This document shows positions 1 to 11,540 of a DNA stretch of 64,000 nt, piece after piece. The stretch spans positions 6,532,413 to 6,596,412 of the forward strand of contig OZ038533.1 of the NCBI GenBank assembly GCA_964036665.1, read 5' to 3'. The translations under genes were made by a program, and so were the position numbers. This stretch comes from Gordius sp. MW1. Lineage: Eukaryota > Nematomorpha > Gordioida > Gordea > Gordiidae. Every line of letters starts with the position of its first letter. The stretch's first letter is position 1. The notes beneath the pieces were generated by a model. The model saw nothing but the letters and a program-made list of their open reading frames with translations. It was not told the DNA's origin and ran no database searches.

Positions 1-620
1 CATACCTGCATGACGATGCGCACGGGATACGAGGAAACAGCGGGCCCTAGGTCAATAATTGGTTCCGAAAAGTGAGCTAACGACGTAAGAATGTTACCGA
101 AATCTAATCTGGAATCTGCCAGGCAATAAATAAAGAGTAGGTGCGAAATAAAGCAAAGCTAAACCTTTATATTTGACAGGCTATAAGTAAAGAATTGGCC
201 CTAAAAACGTAGCGGAGAATTAAACTGTCATCAGAAGATTCCAAATCCTTGGAGGGCCATCCATCAAAAGTTGGCGGGGGAAAAAGGTAAAAGAATAGAA
301 GAAATTTCAAGGATAAAAACCGAGCCAGAAAAGAAAAGGATATAAAAGGCCAGGGAAAATCGATATAGATTTTCTCTGTACTTCTCCCAAACATTAATTC
401 CCTAAATATACCTGACCCAGTAGTACCCAAATAATTTCCCCGAGACCTTATCCCTGTGTAAAGATATACTCCCCCCACCTGTTGCCTGGACTAATAAAAA
501 GAATATTGTCTTCGCCAGTGTTATAAATTGTGGTTCCTCTATCCCCCCCGCAACGCCGTCTTTATACCTGTCGTCGCGAACGTTATGATTTATCGACCAT
601 AGTATCGTATTTGGAAGGAA
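1..620 (+). other. Possible solo-LTR-like or promoter-like segment, no gene
   Basis: No convincing reading frame. On the + strand a TATA-like motif (GGATATAAAAGGCC, near 340) is followed about 150 bases later by a poly(A)-type signal (AATAAAAAG, near 494), an order typical of LTRs. I see no second copy, no primer-binding site and no gag or pol remnant nearby, so this is only a suggestion. If it is an LTR fossil, it is solitary and incomplete within the window. Confidence 0.2.
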
Positions 621-1425
621 TAATTAAATGTGAGAATTAGAGTTCAAGGAAATATTTATTAGGCAACGCTATTCAGGCAATTATAAGGGCGACCATCAAC
701 ATGCTTAGAGATTTCACGTCGTTAAATTAAGCCGCAAAAGCAATACCCCCCTTTCCAACTCGGTTCCGAAAATACAAAATTAGCTATCAGTTTAGAGCCC
801 AAACATATTTTTGGTAATACACTGTGATTTTTTGTTTCATAAATTGCTAGGAATAAACAGTTTTGTTGTAAATAAATCTATCATAACCACTTCCAAAGAA
901 ATATTTTAACCATGGGGCTATTGTGACCAGAGCTATACTTACCCTTTTATTCATTCATACATTAAAAATAGTGTAATTTTATAAGTGCAAAACAAATCAT
1001 GTGCATTATTATGAAAATATGCATGGGGTCAGGCAATGGGCAGCTGCCTCCCCCCCCCCCTAAAATTAGAAGCTAATATCTGTTTAATTTTGTGGTTAAG
1101 TTTCTAAATTCCTCATTCCACCCACTCATATTAAAACATATCCAAACGTTTGCCCCCCCCCACTTTTTATATAATTTCTGCCTTGTCCCATTAATAAAAA
1201 ACAAATTTTTTATATAACAGAAATTAAAGAAAAGTATTTTCTATTTATCACAAAAAATCAATTTAATGAAACTTGGTTCCGACAAAAATAACTACTAAAT
1301 AACTAATTAATAAAATGATTTTTGAACTCTTACCTTATTTATTTAAGACATAATAAGAATTAGAACTACACATTAATATATTCATGATAATGCCCCACAT
1401 TCCACATTGCGCGAAGTTAAATATA
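621..1425. other. Non-coding AT-rich DNA with C-runs
   Basis: No gene seen. Two short poly-C runs (near 1049-1060 and 1153-1161) lie in AT-rich sequence. The part near 1020-1065 resembles a decayed end of the GGGCGTAGCCAGG MITE family found elsewhere in the window. Confidence 0.5.
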
Positions 1426-1435
1426 TATATCTTTA

Positions 1436-4340
1436 TATAAACTCGGGCCTTTGGCCCTCGTGGGAAGGGGGAGGGGGGAAGGGGAGTAGGGGAAGAAAAG
1501 GAGGGAAGGGGGGAAGGGAGGGAACGAAAATCATTTATACTCCTTATAAAAGTAGCATATGCTATGCAATTTATGGGCGAGAAAGGTGGGAAGGGGCGAG
1601 AATGCCTATAGGGGGTATTAAAATGCAAATTGATTAGTTAAATTGTTATTATTTATACAAATTTTTTATCACTTTGGCCAGTGGTGATCTTTTCTAATGA
1701 TTAGCAGACAGCCAAATAACTTATAATCTAGAAAAAAAATCGATTTTAATCTCACTTTGGCCAGTGGTCATTTTTTTGATTGGTCAGTAGCCAGGACACG
1801 GTCAAAAAGTCATATAATCAATGGTATTAACAAGGGATTCGAACCAGCAATTAAGACAACAAAAAGCTAGCCCATAAATTGCATAGCAATTAAGATACAT
1901 GTTGGACGGACGGACAACATATAGCGAGCCCATAAATTGCATTTTTAATTTTTTGTGATTTAGATCAATTCTTAGAGATCTCGAATTGCCAAGAGGCAAA
2001 ATTTTCGTAGTAATATTTTAAATGAATGTTTTAAGGTTTATTATAAATTAAAAATATTTATCTACTCTTGATTCCTTCGTTAATTCGTTAATAAATAAAT
2101 CAACGGTTTTCCATAAAAAAACGAATTATAAAACTTATTTATTTCGGGGTTTGTCCAACTTTTCAAATCCTAAATCAAACTTGACTAAATTAATAAAGCG
2201 ATAATCGGGTTAGGTTAAAATACATTACCCCGTGCGTTAAAAAAACTATTGATTTTATAGGGAGGGGGAGAGGGCAGAGAGATTATCTAATTTTATTGAT
2301 TCGATTTTCTTCGATGCTAAAATATTGCTTATGATAAGTAAGAGCTTATGCTTATTTTAAAGAGGTCGTGATGAACCGTTAATTTTTGAACATGCTCACT
2401 TCCCTATAGATTGTTTGATTTTGAAAAATAAAATTGTTAAATTAATTTTTATAATATCCGAAATAGTTTATTTGCTCTTGAAGATGAATGAAATAACTAA
2501 ATATACATTAGACATATGCTTATAATCTAAAAAAGCGGATAATTATACATTTTTTAATTTCATACTATTTATTCTTTTTAATAAAGAATATACTTGAATT
2601 AATATACAACAGATAAAAAAAAAATTTAAGAAGATAATAACCTCATTCAGGAGTGCCGCAATCAACCTAAAAGTATCTTCATTATAATCTAAACAAACCC
2701 GCAATTTATTAATTATTTTCAAATATAAGATATTAAAATGTCATTTTAAAATCGTTAATAATTTAAAACATAGCAATTGATAACATGGGCGTAGCCAGGA
2801 TTGGAACTAGAGAGGGAGGGGGCAATAATGATTTAAAGAGGGGCAAAAAATAACTTTTTGAAAAGTTACTTATAACTATATATTAAATATTAACTAATTT
2901 TGAATTCAAAGGGGGCAGCCGCTCTTCCCTGCCCCCCCTGGCTAGGCCCATGCATTTTAGAAGCATATTTTTTTGATAAATTACAAAATATATTTTCATG
3001 GATTTTAAATTGATTTTTTATTGACATATGTATGACGAAATGAAAAAATGTTTACCATTTGTAACTAAGTAATTTCTTTTATGACTTATTAGATGCCCCC
3101 TAATCAACAAGATAAATACACTTTGGCCAATGGTCATTTTTTCATTGGTCAGTAGCCAGGACACGGTCAAAAGGATATAAATACATAAGAGACGAAATAA
3201 AACGGAAAAAATTTCAAATCACAATTTAGCCAATGGCCATTTTTTTCATTGGTCAGTAGCCAGGACAAGGTCTATAAATAAATACGAGTCAAAAAAAACA
3301 AAAAAAAATTTCAAATCACAATTTGGCCAATTTTTTTCCATTGGTCAGTACCAAAAGACGGTCTATAAATACATAAGAGACGAAAAAAAAAAATTTGATT
3401 CACACTTTGGCCAATAGTCATTTTTTTCCATTGATCAGCCAGCGGACGGCCAAAAAGCCATATTATCAATGGTATTAGCAAAAATAATATATTAATTTGA
3501 AAAAAAAAAAATTCAAATCACAATTTGGCCAGTGGTCATTTTTTCATTGGTCAGTAGCCAGGACACAGTCAAAAAGTCATATTATTAATGGTATTAACAA
3601 ATACAATATATTAATAAATAATAAAAATTAAAAAAAATTTGCCCTCTCCGGGATTGGAATCCACATCAGTAGAGGCATAAGCCTTTGTAGGGGCACAGGG
3701 ACCCATATCAGTAGAAGCATATGCTTTTGTAGGGGAGGGCATAGGGTAATTGTCAATGTTAACCTAATATACCAATTCAAAAACGAAAAAAAAAAATTCG
3801 ATTTATACTTTGGCCAATGGTCATTTTTTCATTGGTCAGTAGCCAGGACATGGTCAAAAAGTCACATTATCAATGGTGTTAACAGGAACAATATATTAAA
3901 TTTAAAAAAAATAAAAATTTTGCCCTATCCGGGTATCGAACCGCAATTAAGAATTTGCCATCGTCGGGATTCGAACCCACATCAGTAGAGGCATAGGTTT
4001 TTGTAGGGGGGACCCAATCAGTAGCTTGTAGGGGAGGGCATAAGGTAATTATCAATGTTAACCTAATATACCAATTCTAAAACGAAAAAAAAAATTTCGA
4101 ATCACAATTTGGCCAATGGTCATTTTTTCATTGGTCAGTAGCCAGGACACGGTCAAAAGTCATATTATCAATGGTATTAACAAGAACAATATATTAATTT
4201 AATTTAAAAAAAAATTTGCCCTCTCCGGGTATCGAACCAGCAAGTGCGAACGTTGGAATGATGGACAACGGACGGACGGACGGACGGACAACGGACGGAC
4301 AACAAAAAGCGAGCCCATAAATTGCATAGCAATTAAATCG
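1436..4340 (+). repeat. CCAAT-hairpin composite element, copy 1
   Basis: Starts with an ACTCGGGCC hairpin leader and a G-rich stretch, then a TTATGGGCGAG motif. It continues with about nine units built on TTTGGCCAATGGTCATTTTT and CATTGGTCAGTAGCCAGG (1673-1800 and 3118-4150). It ends in a (GGAC)n run and GCCCATAAATTGCATAGCAA, the reverse complement of the motif near the start. Unit cores contain CCAATGG/CCATTGG and can fold back. Some units carry a tRNA B-box-like GGGATTCGAACCC (read on the minus strand). Sequence between 2000 and 3100 lacks units and contains a MITE. No coding capacity is seen. The same architecture recurs at 6330-8168, 19968-21720 and 55326-58170, so I infer a mobile or amplified element of unknown class. 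Confidence 0.65.
2784..2952. mobile_element. GGGCGTAGCCAGG-type MITE
   Basis: Terminal inverted repeats CATGGGCGTAGCCAGG and CCTGGCTAGGCCCATG bracket a G-rich then C-rich interior of about 170 bp. No target duplication is recognisable at this copy. Other copies in the window have 8-bp duplications, so the family is probably hAT-derived. Confidence 0.75.
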
Positions 4341-4352
4341 ATACCCGATTAT

Positions 4353-5452
4353 TAGTGTTTCGATCTTGTCTCGTCTCGGTCTCGAAAACAAAATCTCGTC
4401 TCGTCGCGGGAGCGATTATAAAAATCTCGATCTCGTCTCGTCTTGATCTAGAAAAATCTCGGTCTCGTCTCGTTCGACGAGAATTCTCGTCTCGTCTCGA
4501 CTTTAAAAAAATATATATACGAGATAAAAAATTCTCCTGTTTTATTAAAAATATAAATATTATTCAGTGTTAAAAATTCCAAATGGCAAACTTTTATATT
4601 TTTTAAAAAACTTTAATACACAAACTTTTTAAAGATCTAGCTGGACACGACTCTCATTGTCAATATAAAGATAAAGATAACATTTTCTATGGAAGGTACA
4701 GTTTCGCGTATTTATTGTATATTGCACAATTATAGAAATTATAGTAAATTTGAATGCACCTGCCAACCCTGTTTATAATGTGAACAGTAATGCATAAGAC
4801 AAAACTACATATTCACATAATGTCTTATTAAGGTTTAAAAATTTGTAGGGTATACCATTAGTTGAAGCATAAAAACTTTTAAAAACTCATAATTTAAGAT
4901 TAATTAATTACGGTGTCATTTAATACTCTATGTACTTTTGAAATTGTTAGGCGAGTGCTCAAAAACCTGAAGCCACCTTATTTCAACTTGTATAATTGTT
5001 CAAACTGATTGAACACCATTTTATAATTAACGCATCATGCAGCATGATTAACTGCGAAATTCAATGCTTTAGTAATATTTACTATTCCATCAGAACTCAT
5101 TTTAAGCCTAGAATTTTGATTATAAAATAAAGGTCAACCATACTAAGGTAAATTATTGCCAAATTTTAATTTCTGCAAAGATATATAATATTTCCTACAC
5201 TAAAATTTTTTTCTTAATTTCAAATATATTCCATTCCATACATATTGATTTACGCTTATTACCTTAAATGTAAATCATGCAAATTAAAATAAACAATAAT
5301 TTACTAAAATTTAACGATCAATAAAAAGTCGAGATCTCGCCGAAAAAATCTCTTATCGTCTCGTCTCGACATATTCTCGTTTCGATCTCGACTCCATTTT
5401 TCAAATTCTCGTCTCGTCTGACCGAGATTTTCTCGGTTTTTCAGCATCACTA
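4353..5452. mobile_element. Non-autonomous hAT-type element with CTCGTCTCG subterminal repeats
   Basis: The element runs from TAGTGTTTCG to GCATCACTA and is flanked by a perfect 8-bp direct repeat, CCGATTAT (4345-4352 and 5453-5460). An 8-bp duplication with TAGTG...CACTA ends is the hAT signature. Both ends (4353-4510 and 5328-5440) are packed with TCTCGTCTCG-like direct repeats, facing inward with TCTCGGTCTCG variants; these are likely transposase-binding sites. The 800-bp interior is AT-rich with no transposase frame, so the element depends on a partner elsewhere. It lies immediately beyond the end of composite copy 1. Confidence 0.85.
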
Positions 5453-5460
5453 CCGATTAT

Positions 5461-6325
5461 AAAATGGGAAGATAAAAAATATGTTTTGTGTTTACTGTAC
5501 AACGATCTCCTTAATCCTCTCTTGCCTTGCTAGCGCAGCTAGCGTTAGCACGCGGCATTTAACAGAGAGAGGGGAGTGGGGGAAGAAGCGCATGCGCATG
5601 AGAAGATGCGCATGGGAAAATGCGCAGCCACAACATTGTGGACAGAAGCAAAAAATTTGAAGGGATATAGCCAAACAAACTTTGCCTTTCCCTCTATAAA
5701 GATTATACAAAATCCATGGATGTTAGCCTATCGATCTTGTTGCAATATGATTTTATTATGTGTAAAATATTTGTTAATATTAAATAACAATTTAAACGAT
5801 ACGTATATGTAATATTTTTGCTATTTTATAATTGTTTTATCGTTAATTAAAGATTTTAATAAATAAAATAACAAAAAACTAGAGTATTATAGCCCGCTTA
5901 TGGGACATGTATAGCCCCTGATATTTTTTTTCTATAAAATGCGTTTTTCATACCTCTCTGAAATTAAAAATATGGATTATTATAGTGTGAAAAAAGGTTT
6001 TAACATAAAATTTATGACTAAAAACATTTTTAAAATTTTTTTTTAAATAGTTTAAACATTTTTGTTTTGTCTAGGGCATGGCTACGATAGCCCCGGTCTC
6101 TTATTTATACACATCTATAATATTAATTAAATAAGGTTGCGCGTTATAAAATTTATTCATAAAATGTTGTGCGTTAAAAAGTTGATATTGAATTTTTTAA
6201 TTAAGTTTATCAATGATCTTTAAGTTTAGATAAATTTTATAGTCTTTAGCTTTAATTTTATTAAATTGTACATACCCAGGGTCGCAATATATTTAAGTAC
6301 GTATTTAAGGGGTGTTAACATGGAG
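5461..6325. other. Non-coding interval
   Basis: No gene supported. A short open frame at 5576-5812 has no recognisable domain. The interval holds a cluster of GCGCATGCGC-type motifs (see 5585-5630) and AT-rich sequence after 5650. Confidence 0.5.
5585..5630. promoter_or_regulatory. Cluster of NRF-1-like GCGCATGCGC motifs
   Basis: Three closely spaced TGCGCA-type motifs, the first a full palindromic GCGCATGCGC, occur within about 45 bp of otherwise AT-rich DNA. This matches the known animal NRF-1 binding consensus. No transcript or downstream gene can be assigned, so a regulatory role is inference only. Confidence 0.3.
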
Positions 6326-6327
6326 TA

Positions 6328-6535
6328 TATAAAATACGCCCTTCGGGCGTAACTGGGGCTTCGCCCTTATACCCTCTTGGGGGCTTCGCCCCCAAACCCC
6401 CTCCAGTCCCCCGTTAGGGGCTTCGCCCCCAAACCTTCATTTCTTGTGGGCTCCGCCCCCTAACCCCCGTTGGGGGCTACGCCCCCAAACCCCTCTTTTC
6501 CTGGGGGCTGCGCCCCCAGACCCCCGTTTAGCCAA
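6328..6535 (+). repeat. Tandem UUCG-type G/C hairpin repeat
   Basis: About seven units of roughly 28 bp. Most contain a perfect hairpin of the type GGGGGCTTCGCCCCC (loops TTCG, TCCG, TACG or TGCG) followed by AAACCCC. The stretch is strongly G/C-rich within an AT-rich locus. It occupies the position that the ACTCGGGCCTTCGGCCC leader holds in other composite copies, directly before the TATACT-ACGTATAAAC and TTGCTATGCAATTTATG motifs at 6595-6635. Confidence 0.8.
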
Positions 6536-6589
6536 GGACAGTACCTGTTTCACACACCTTCGCTTAAAATCCTCATGCACATCTATTAC

Positions 6590-8168
6590 TCTTTTATACT
6601 ACGTATAAACAAAGCATATTTGCTATGCAATTTATGTTGGAGAGCTATTGTCCGTTACTACTCCGCATCTAAAAATGTCACAAGTATCGTAAGTATTAGA
6701 TCTCAACAAAATTAGAGATGCTAAATTGTTCCATTGGTCAGTACCAAGAGGACAGTCTATTAATACATAAGAGTCTAAGATACGCATAGGCCTTTGTAGG
6801 GGGTGGGGGGACACAGAGTAATTATCAATGTCAGCCAAAACAAACCTTTGAGAATAATAAAAAAGGCTTGCTACGAAACGAGCAGCGACATGCAATAGCT
6901 CCGCTATTGCCCGTTACGACCGCGCATCACAAAATGTCACAATGAGCAGCGACATCTCAAAAAATTTACGAAGGCTAAATTGTTCCATTGGTCAATACCA
7001 ATAGACAGTCTATTAATACATAAGAGTCAAAAAAAACGCATAGACTTTTGTAGGGGGGGGGGCACAGAGTAATTATCATTGTTAGTAAAAAAAACGGGAA
7101 AAAAATTTCGATTCACAATTTGGCCATTGGTCTTTTTTTTTCATTGGTCAGCAGCCAGGACACGGTAAAAGTGGATATAAATACATAAGAGTCAGAAAAA
7201 AACGAAAAAAAAATTTCGATTCACATTTTGGCCAATGGTCAATTTTTCCATTGGTCAGTACCAAGAGACGGTTTATAAATACATAAGAGTCAAAAAAAAA
7301 CGAAAAAAAAGTTTTAATTCACAATTTGACAATGGTCATTTTTTCCATTGGTCAGCAGCCAGAACACGGTAACAGTGGATATAAATACATAAGAGTCAGA
7401 AAAAAACGAGAAAAAAAATTTCGATTCACACTTTGGCCAATGGTCATTTTCTCCATTGGTCAGTACCAAGAGACCGGTTATAAATACATAAGAGTCAAAA
7501 AAAACGATAAAAATTTTTTTACAATTTGGCCAATGATCATTTTATTCCATTGGTCAGCAGCCAACGCAAGGCCAAAAAGTCATATTAGCAATGGTAGTAA
7601 CAAGAACAATATCTCAATTTAAAAAAAAAATAAAAAAAAATTGGCCTCTCCGGGATTCGAACCCACATTAGGAGAGGCATAGGCTTTTGTAGGGGGGGGG
7701 CACAGGGATCCATATCAGTAGAGGCATAGGCTTTTGTAAGGGGGGCACAGATTAATTATTAATTTTAACCAAAAAAATGAAAAAAAAATTTCGACTCACA
7801 CTATGGCCAATAGTCATTTTTTCCAATGGTCAGCAGCCAGCGGACGGCCAAAAAGTCATATTATCAATGGTAGTAACAAGAACAATCATAAGAGCAAAAA
7901 AAAACGAAAAAAATAATTTCGATTCACATTTTGGACAATGATCATTTTATTCCATTGGTCAGCAGCCAACGGACGGCCAAAAAATCATATTATGAATGGT
8001 AGTAACAAGAAAAATATATTAATTAAAAAAAATTAAAAAAAAATTTGGCCTCCCAGGGACACATCCAAGCGGTCTCAGTGTTAATACGACGAAAAGCGTG
8101 ACAAGACATTCGGTGCAAGACAAGACATCAGAAAATGGAAAGTGAGCCCATAAATTGCATAGCAATTA
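6590..8168 (+). repeat. CCAAT-hairpin composite element, copy 2
   Basis: It begins at TATACTACGTATAAAC and TTGCTATGCAATTTATG, carries about nine units with CATTGGTCAG cores (near 6726, 6978, 7120, 7228, 7322, 7430, 7530, 7798 and 7926), and ends with GAGCCCATAAATTGCATAGC. Units are 100-130 bp apart. Two units include GGGATTCGAACCC and GTAGAGGCATAGGCTTTTGT modules. Short open frames inside it are repeat translations without family resemblance. Confidence 0.65.
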
Positions 8169-8596
8169 ATAAAATAAATAAATATAAATCTTTGACATGG
8201 GAAAGCTTAAATCAAATCTTAAAGCTAAAGCAATATAAGTGTGAGGATAAACAGTATTAGAAAAGTGGTCACTAAAAATATCGGAATTAGCTTTTAGTCT
8301 TTAAATTTTTAAGCGAGTATTTTTGATATATTATTTCAATTAATCACATTTTAACTTCAGATTTAAACAAATGTATTTAAGTTTATTTTAAAACTAAAGC
8401 ACATTTAAAATATCGCGTAATATTATCGAAATAAAATGGACATTTTTTAATTAAAATGGCAACAATTAAATTTGAGAATAAGCTATACCCCCAAATGGTT
8501 GCCAAACTTTATCTTAATTTATAATTATTATATGCTATGTACTTCAAAACAACATAACTGTTATTTAAAATAGTTTGTGTAAACATTTTTTAAAAA
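8169..8596. other. Upstream region of the glycosyltransferase gene
   Basis: AT-rich, non-repetitive, no gene. It presumably holds the promoter and 5' UTR of the downstream gene, but no specific element can be named. Confidence 0.4.
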
Positions 8597-9760
8597 ATGG
8601 ATGTGCACTGCAAAAATTATTCTTTAAAAGCAGTAAAATACATTGTTATCTTATGTTGCCTCTTTACGCTATTTGCAATTTTAATTCAAAAAGGAACATA
8701 TCTATACACCTCTAATCGGGACAAAGAATTTAGCTTAATAGATTTGAGATTTGTTATAACTCCTAGACATCCATTAAAATTATTTGAATCCATTCCTTGT
8801 CATAATTATACAAATCAATGCAATGTTAACGATTCCATCACTGCTACTATATTAATCATGGTAATTAGTGCTTCCACAAATTTTGATCGTCGAATGGCAA
8901 TTAGGCAAACTTGGAGTGAAGAGCAATTTGAAAGAAAACTATTTCAGGTAGTTTTTCTCCTAGGCTGGCCTTCATTAAATAGCTCCGGAAAGAGTGCAGA
9001 GTCTATCTTAGTAAAGTTTAGAGAAGAATCAAATACCTTTGGAGATATCCTACAAGGAAACTTTATCGACACCTATAACAAACTTACATATAAAACACTT
9101 ATGGGTATTTTGTGGGCCAGAAATATAATTGATTACGGTTTATATCTGCAGTCTAACTTAACCTCTATACCTCGCTACATACTTAAGATCGACGACGATA
9201 CTATTCCCAACCTAGGCTTATTGTTCGAGGAGTTAATTATATTTTATAACTCTCGTACTTATAGCGCTCATTCCGTTTTTACTCATCATATAATAAGAAG
9301 TCAATACCGGCAGAAAAAGTTCAATGCACACGCACTATCTAAAAATGCTTCCTATATACTTGGCAATGTTGCCATTGGTTGGAAGGCAATCCGGGATTCA
9401 TCGAGCAAAAATTTTTTGTCAAAAGATCAATACGAATCAGACCTGTTAGAACCCTTCTGTCTAGGCTCGGCTTACATTATTCCCCATGACTATATATTAC
9501 TAAATCAGATATATAATGCAAGCCAGCAATATGATCTGGTTGGGAACATTATTCCCAATGAGGATTTATTTACCACTGGTATTCTATCTAAAAAATTGAA
9601 TATATCTCTTATAAATTTGAACTATGACAACCAATATGTAGATCTTTATACCAAACCATATTTATTTAGTCACATTGTGTTATTCCTTTCTCACATTAAG
9701 GATACACAAAGTTATGTCGATGTTTGGAATCGCCTCCATTTTTTTAATAAAAATCGTTAA
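8597..9760 (+). CDS. GT31 beta-1,3-galactosyltransferase-like glycosyltransferase
   Basis: Intronless 387-residue type II membrane protein, close to the usual length of beta-1,3-galactosyl/N-acetylglucosaminyl-transferases. A short cytoplasmic tail is followed by a membrane anchor (about residues 14-31) and a lumenal catalytic domain. Family landmarks are in order: RRMAIRQTW (98-106), the FGDILQGNFIDTYNKLTYKT region (148-167), the metal-binding KIDDD (197-201), EPFCLGSAYIIP (285-296, matching the family's PYCSG-YV block) and NEDLFTTG (321-328, matching the EDV-xG motif). Several NxS/T sites are consistent with a Golgi lumen protein. By family knowledge it would transfer a UDP-sugar in a beta-1,3 linkage; donor and acceptor cannot be told from sequence. 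The start is the first ATG after stops in the AT-rich leader. Composite repeat copies flank both sides (ending 8168, resuming 9896). The lack of introns is common in this family. Confidence 0.9.
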   Translation: MDVHCKNYSLKAVKYIVILCCLFTLFAILIQKGTYLYTSNRDKEFSLIDLRFVITPRHPLKLFESIPCHNYTNQCNVNDSITATILIMVISASTNFDRRMAIRQTWSEEQFERKLFQVVFLLGWPSLNSSGKSAESILVKFREESNTFGDILQGNFIDTYNKLTYKTLMGILWARNIIDYGLYLQSNLTSIPRYILKIDDDTIPNLGLLFEELIIFYNSRTYSAHSVFTHHIIRSQYRQKKFNAHALSKNASYILGNVAIGWKAIRDSSSKNFLSKDQYESDLLEPFCLGSAYIIPHDYILLNQIYNASQQYDLVGNIIPNEDLFTTGILSKKLNISLINLNYDNQYVDLYTKPYLFSHIVLFLSHIKDTQSYVDVWNRLHFFNKNR

Positions 9761-10298
9761 TTTTTGAAAAAATGAATTTTCTAATCATTTTAGAGAAAGT
9801 GATTATATTATTGCATTTTGTATTCTTCATATATACAAGTCTTTTTTAGTTAGGAAATCAATTTATTTTGAAAACAAAATTAGTTAAACTTATTATTAAT
9901 TGCTATGCAACATATAAGCTCACTTTCCATTTGTTTATGTCACGCCGAACGCGTCCGCACCGAACCTGTCACGTTGTTTGTTTTTTAATTTTAAACTCGT
10001 CTATGGGTTCGAATCCCGACTAGGGTAAATTTTTTTCAATTTTTTTTTAAATTGATATATTGTTCTTGTTAATAACATTGTGGCTTTTTGGCCGTCCGCT
10101 GGCTGCTTACCAATGAAAAAAATGACCATTGGCCAAAGTATAAATCGAAATTTTTTTTTCGGCTCTGAATTGCTCTATTAGGCTAACATTGATAATTACC
10201 TATGCCACCCCTACAAGGGCCTATGCCTCTACTGATATGGGTCCCTGTGCCTCCCCCCCCCCCCCCCCCACAAAGGCTTATGCCTCTACTGATGTGTA

Positions 10299-11498
10299 GG
10301 TTGGGGAAAAAGTTCGTAGAGATTTTATCAAAGTCTTTTATTTAACGATAATTTATTGTTATAACAATAACTTATTCAATGATATATTCGCCGTTGCTGT
10401 TTACGACCTCCTCCCACCTTTTGACCAATTTTTCGATGCCATTACGCCAAAAATCGACCGGTCTTGTATCGAAGAAGTTGTTGAGCCAGTTTTTAAGGCC
10501 TTCTACATTGTCCAAGGTAACGTCCCTCATATGGTTCGAGAGAGAGAGCGGAAAAGATGGTAATCCGTTGGTGCAAGGTCCGGAGAATATGGTGGATGCT
10601 GAAGGACCTCCCATTCGAGCTCTTGGAGTGCGGCTTTTACGACTTGAACAACATGGGGCCTTGCGTTGTCGTGAAGGAGTATGGTCTGGCCTTGTCGATG
10701 GGGTCTTTTGAGTCGAATAGCCTCATTCACGCGGTGTAGCTGGGATATATAGAGCTCCTTGTTGACCGTGGCATTCCTTTCCAGAATTTCCCAATGCAGA
10801 ATGCCCTCCCAGTCCCACCAAACGCAGATTATGGTCTTTTTTGGATCGAGGTCAGGCTTGACCCTCGGCTTTGGAGTCGCTCCAGGAGCCACCCACTCCT
10901 TTCTTTGCTTCCAATTTACGTACAAACACCATTTCTCATCTCCCGTGACGATTCGGTACAAAAAGCGCTGTTTATGACCGTGGGTTGCTCGATGACGGGC
11001 GAGATGTTGAGAAGCAATTTGAAGGTGAATTTCTTTGTGGCTTTCGTTAAGCTCGTGAGGGATTCGGCAAATCCCATCGAATGAAGATGATTTAGGATGG
11101 TTTTATGATCGAACTTCATTATTTCCGCCAATTCACGACTTGTTTGGCTACCGTCCTCCTTCAAAAGTGCTCTGAGACACTCTTCGTCGAATTCCGAGGG
11201 TCTTCCGCTACGGGGCTTGTCAGCGATGTCAAAATCGCCATGCGCACCATTTTTGTGCTGTAGACTCAACTACAAATGTCACGGGCTGTTTCAGCAGCGT
11301 TTTGACCACGATGAAAAGCGAAAAATAGCAGGTGTCGAAAATGTTGATTAAAAACTAAATTTCTTAAAATCACGATTGGCACAGTTTTGTAGAGGGGAAA
11401 GAGTTCTACTTAATGAATATTATATAATTCATCAGAAGCAAAAAATCGATTAAATAATGCAACATGTGTTGCACCCTACCGAACTTTCTCCCCAACCC
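10299..11498 (-). mobile_element. Mariner (Tc1/mariner) DNA transposon, inactive
   Basis: 1.2-kb element with terminal inverted repeats GGTTGGGGAAAAAGTTCG and its imperfect complement CGAACTTTCTCCCCAACCC, flanked by TA on both sides (10297-10298 and 11499-11500), the known mariner target. The length is close to the 1.28 kb typical of mariner. The transposase lies on the minus strand. Confidence 0.9.
10372..11335 (-). pseudogene. Mariner transposase pseudogene (D,D34D)
   Basis: Minus-strand fragments spread over three frames match a mariner transposase from N to C terminus. They include FAFHRGQNAAETARDIC (N-terminal helix-turn-helix region), GDFDIADKPRSGRPSEFDEE, VTGDEKW (first catalytic Asp), LLHDNARPH (second Asp), YSPDLAPTDYHLF (third Asp, mariner spacing) and a C-terminal KWEEVVNSNGEYIIE-like end. 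The region between DIC and GDFDI is shortened with an in-frame stop, and at least two frame changes separate the blocks, so no intact transposase is encoded. The catalytic Asp residues themselves are retained. Confidence 0.9.
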
Positions 11499-11540
11499 TA
11501 CTATTGATAATATGACTTATTTTAATATTCGACGACTCTC

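Larger units (their letters stand above)
9896..11540 (-). repeat. CCAAT-hairpin composite element, copy 3 (fragment split by mariner)
   Basis: Reads as reverse complement: AATTGCTATGCAA and AGCTCACTTTCC near 9900-9935, GGGTTCGAATCCC near 10005, one CCAAT-hairpin unit (10050-10150), then GCCTCTACTGAT modules and a poly-C run (10251-10270). The mariner at 10299-11498 interrupts it. The right flank (CTATTGATAATATGAC, 11501-11516) is again composite-type sequence. It is much shorter than copies 1 and 5. Confidence 0.6.

Noticed and set aside
1673-4200. Regularly spaced repeats that could suggest a CRISPR array
   Set aside because: Units are 100-130 bp, diverged, and in an intron-bearing animal genome; no spacer/repeat structure and no cas genes.
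6328-6535. Hairpins with TTCG loops as bacterial intrinsic terminators
   Set aside because: Tandem arrangement, no T-tract after stems, and eukaryotic context.
10379-11084. Plus-strand open frames across the mariner
   Set aside because: They are antisense to the transposase remnants, which carry the recognisable DDD motifs.
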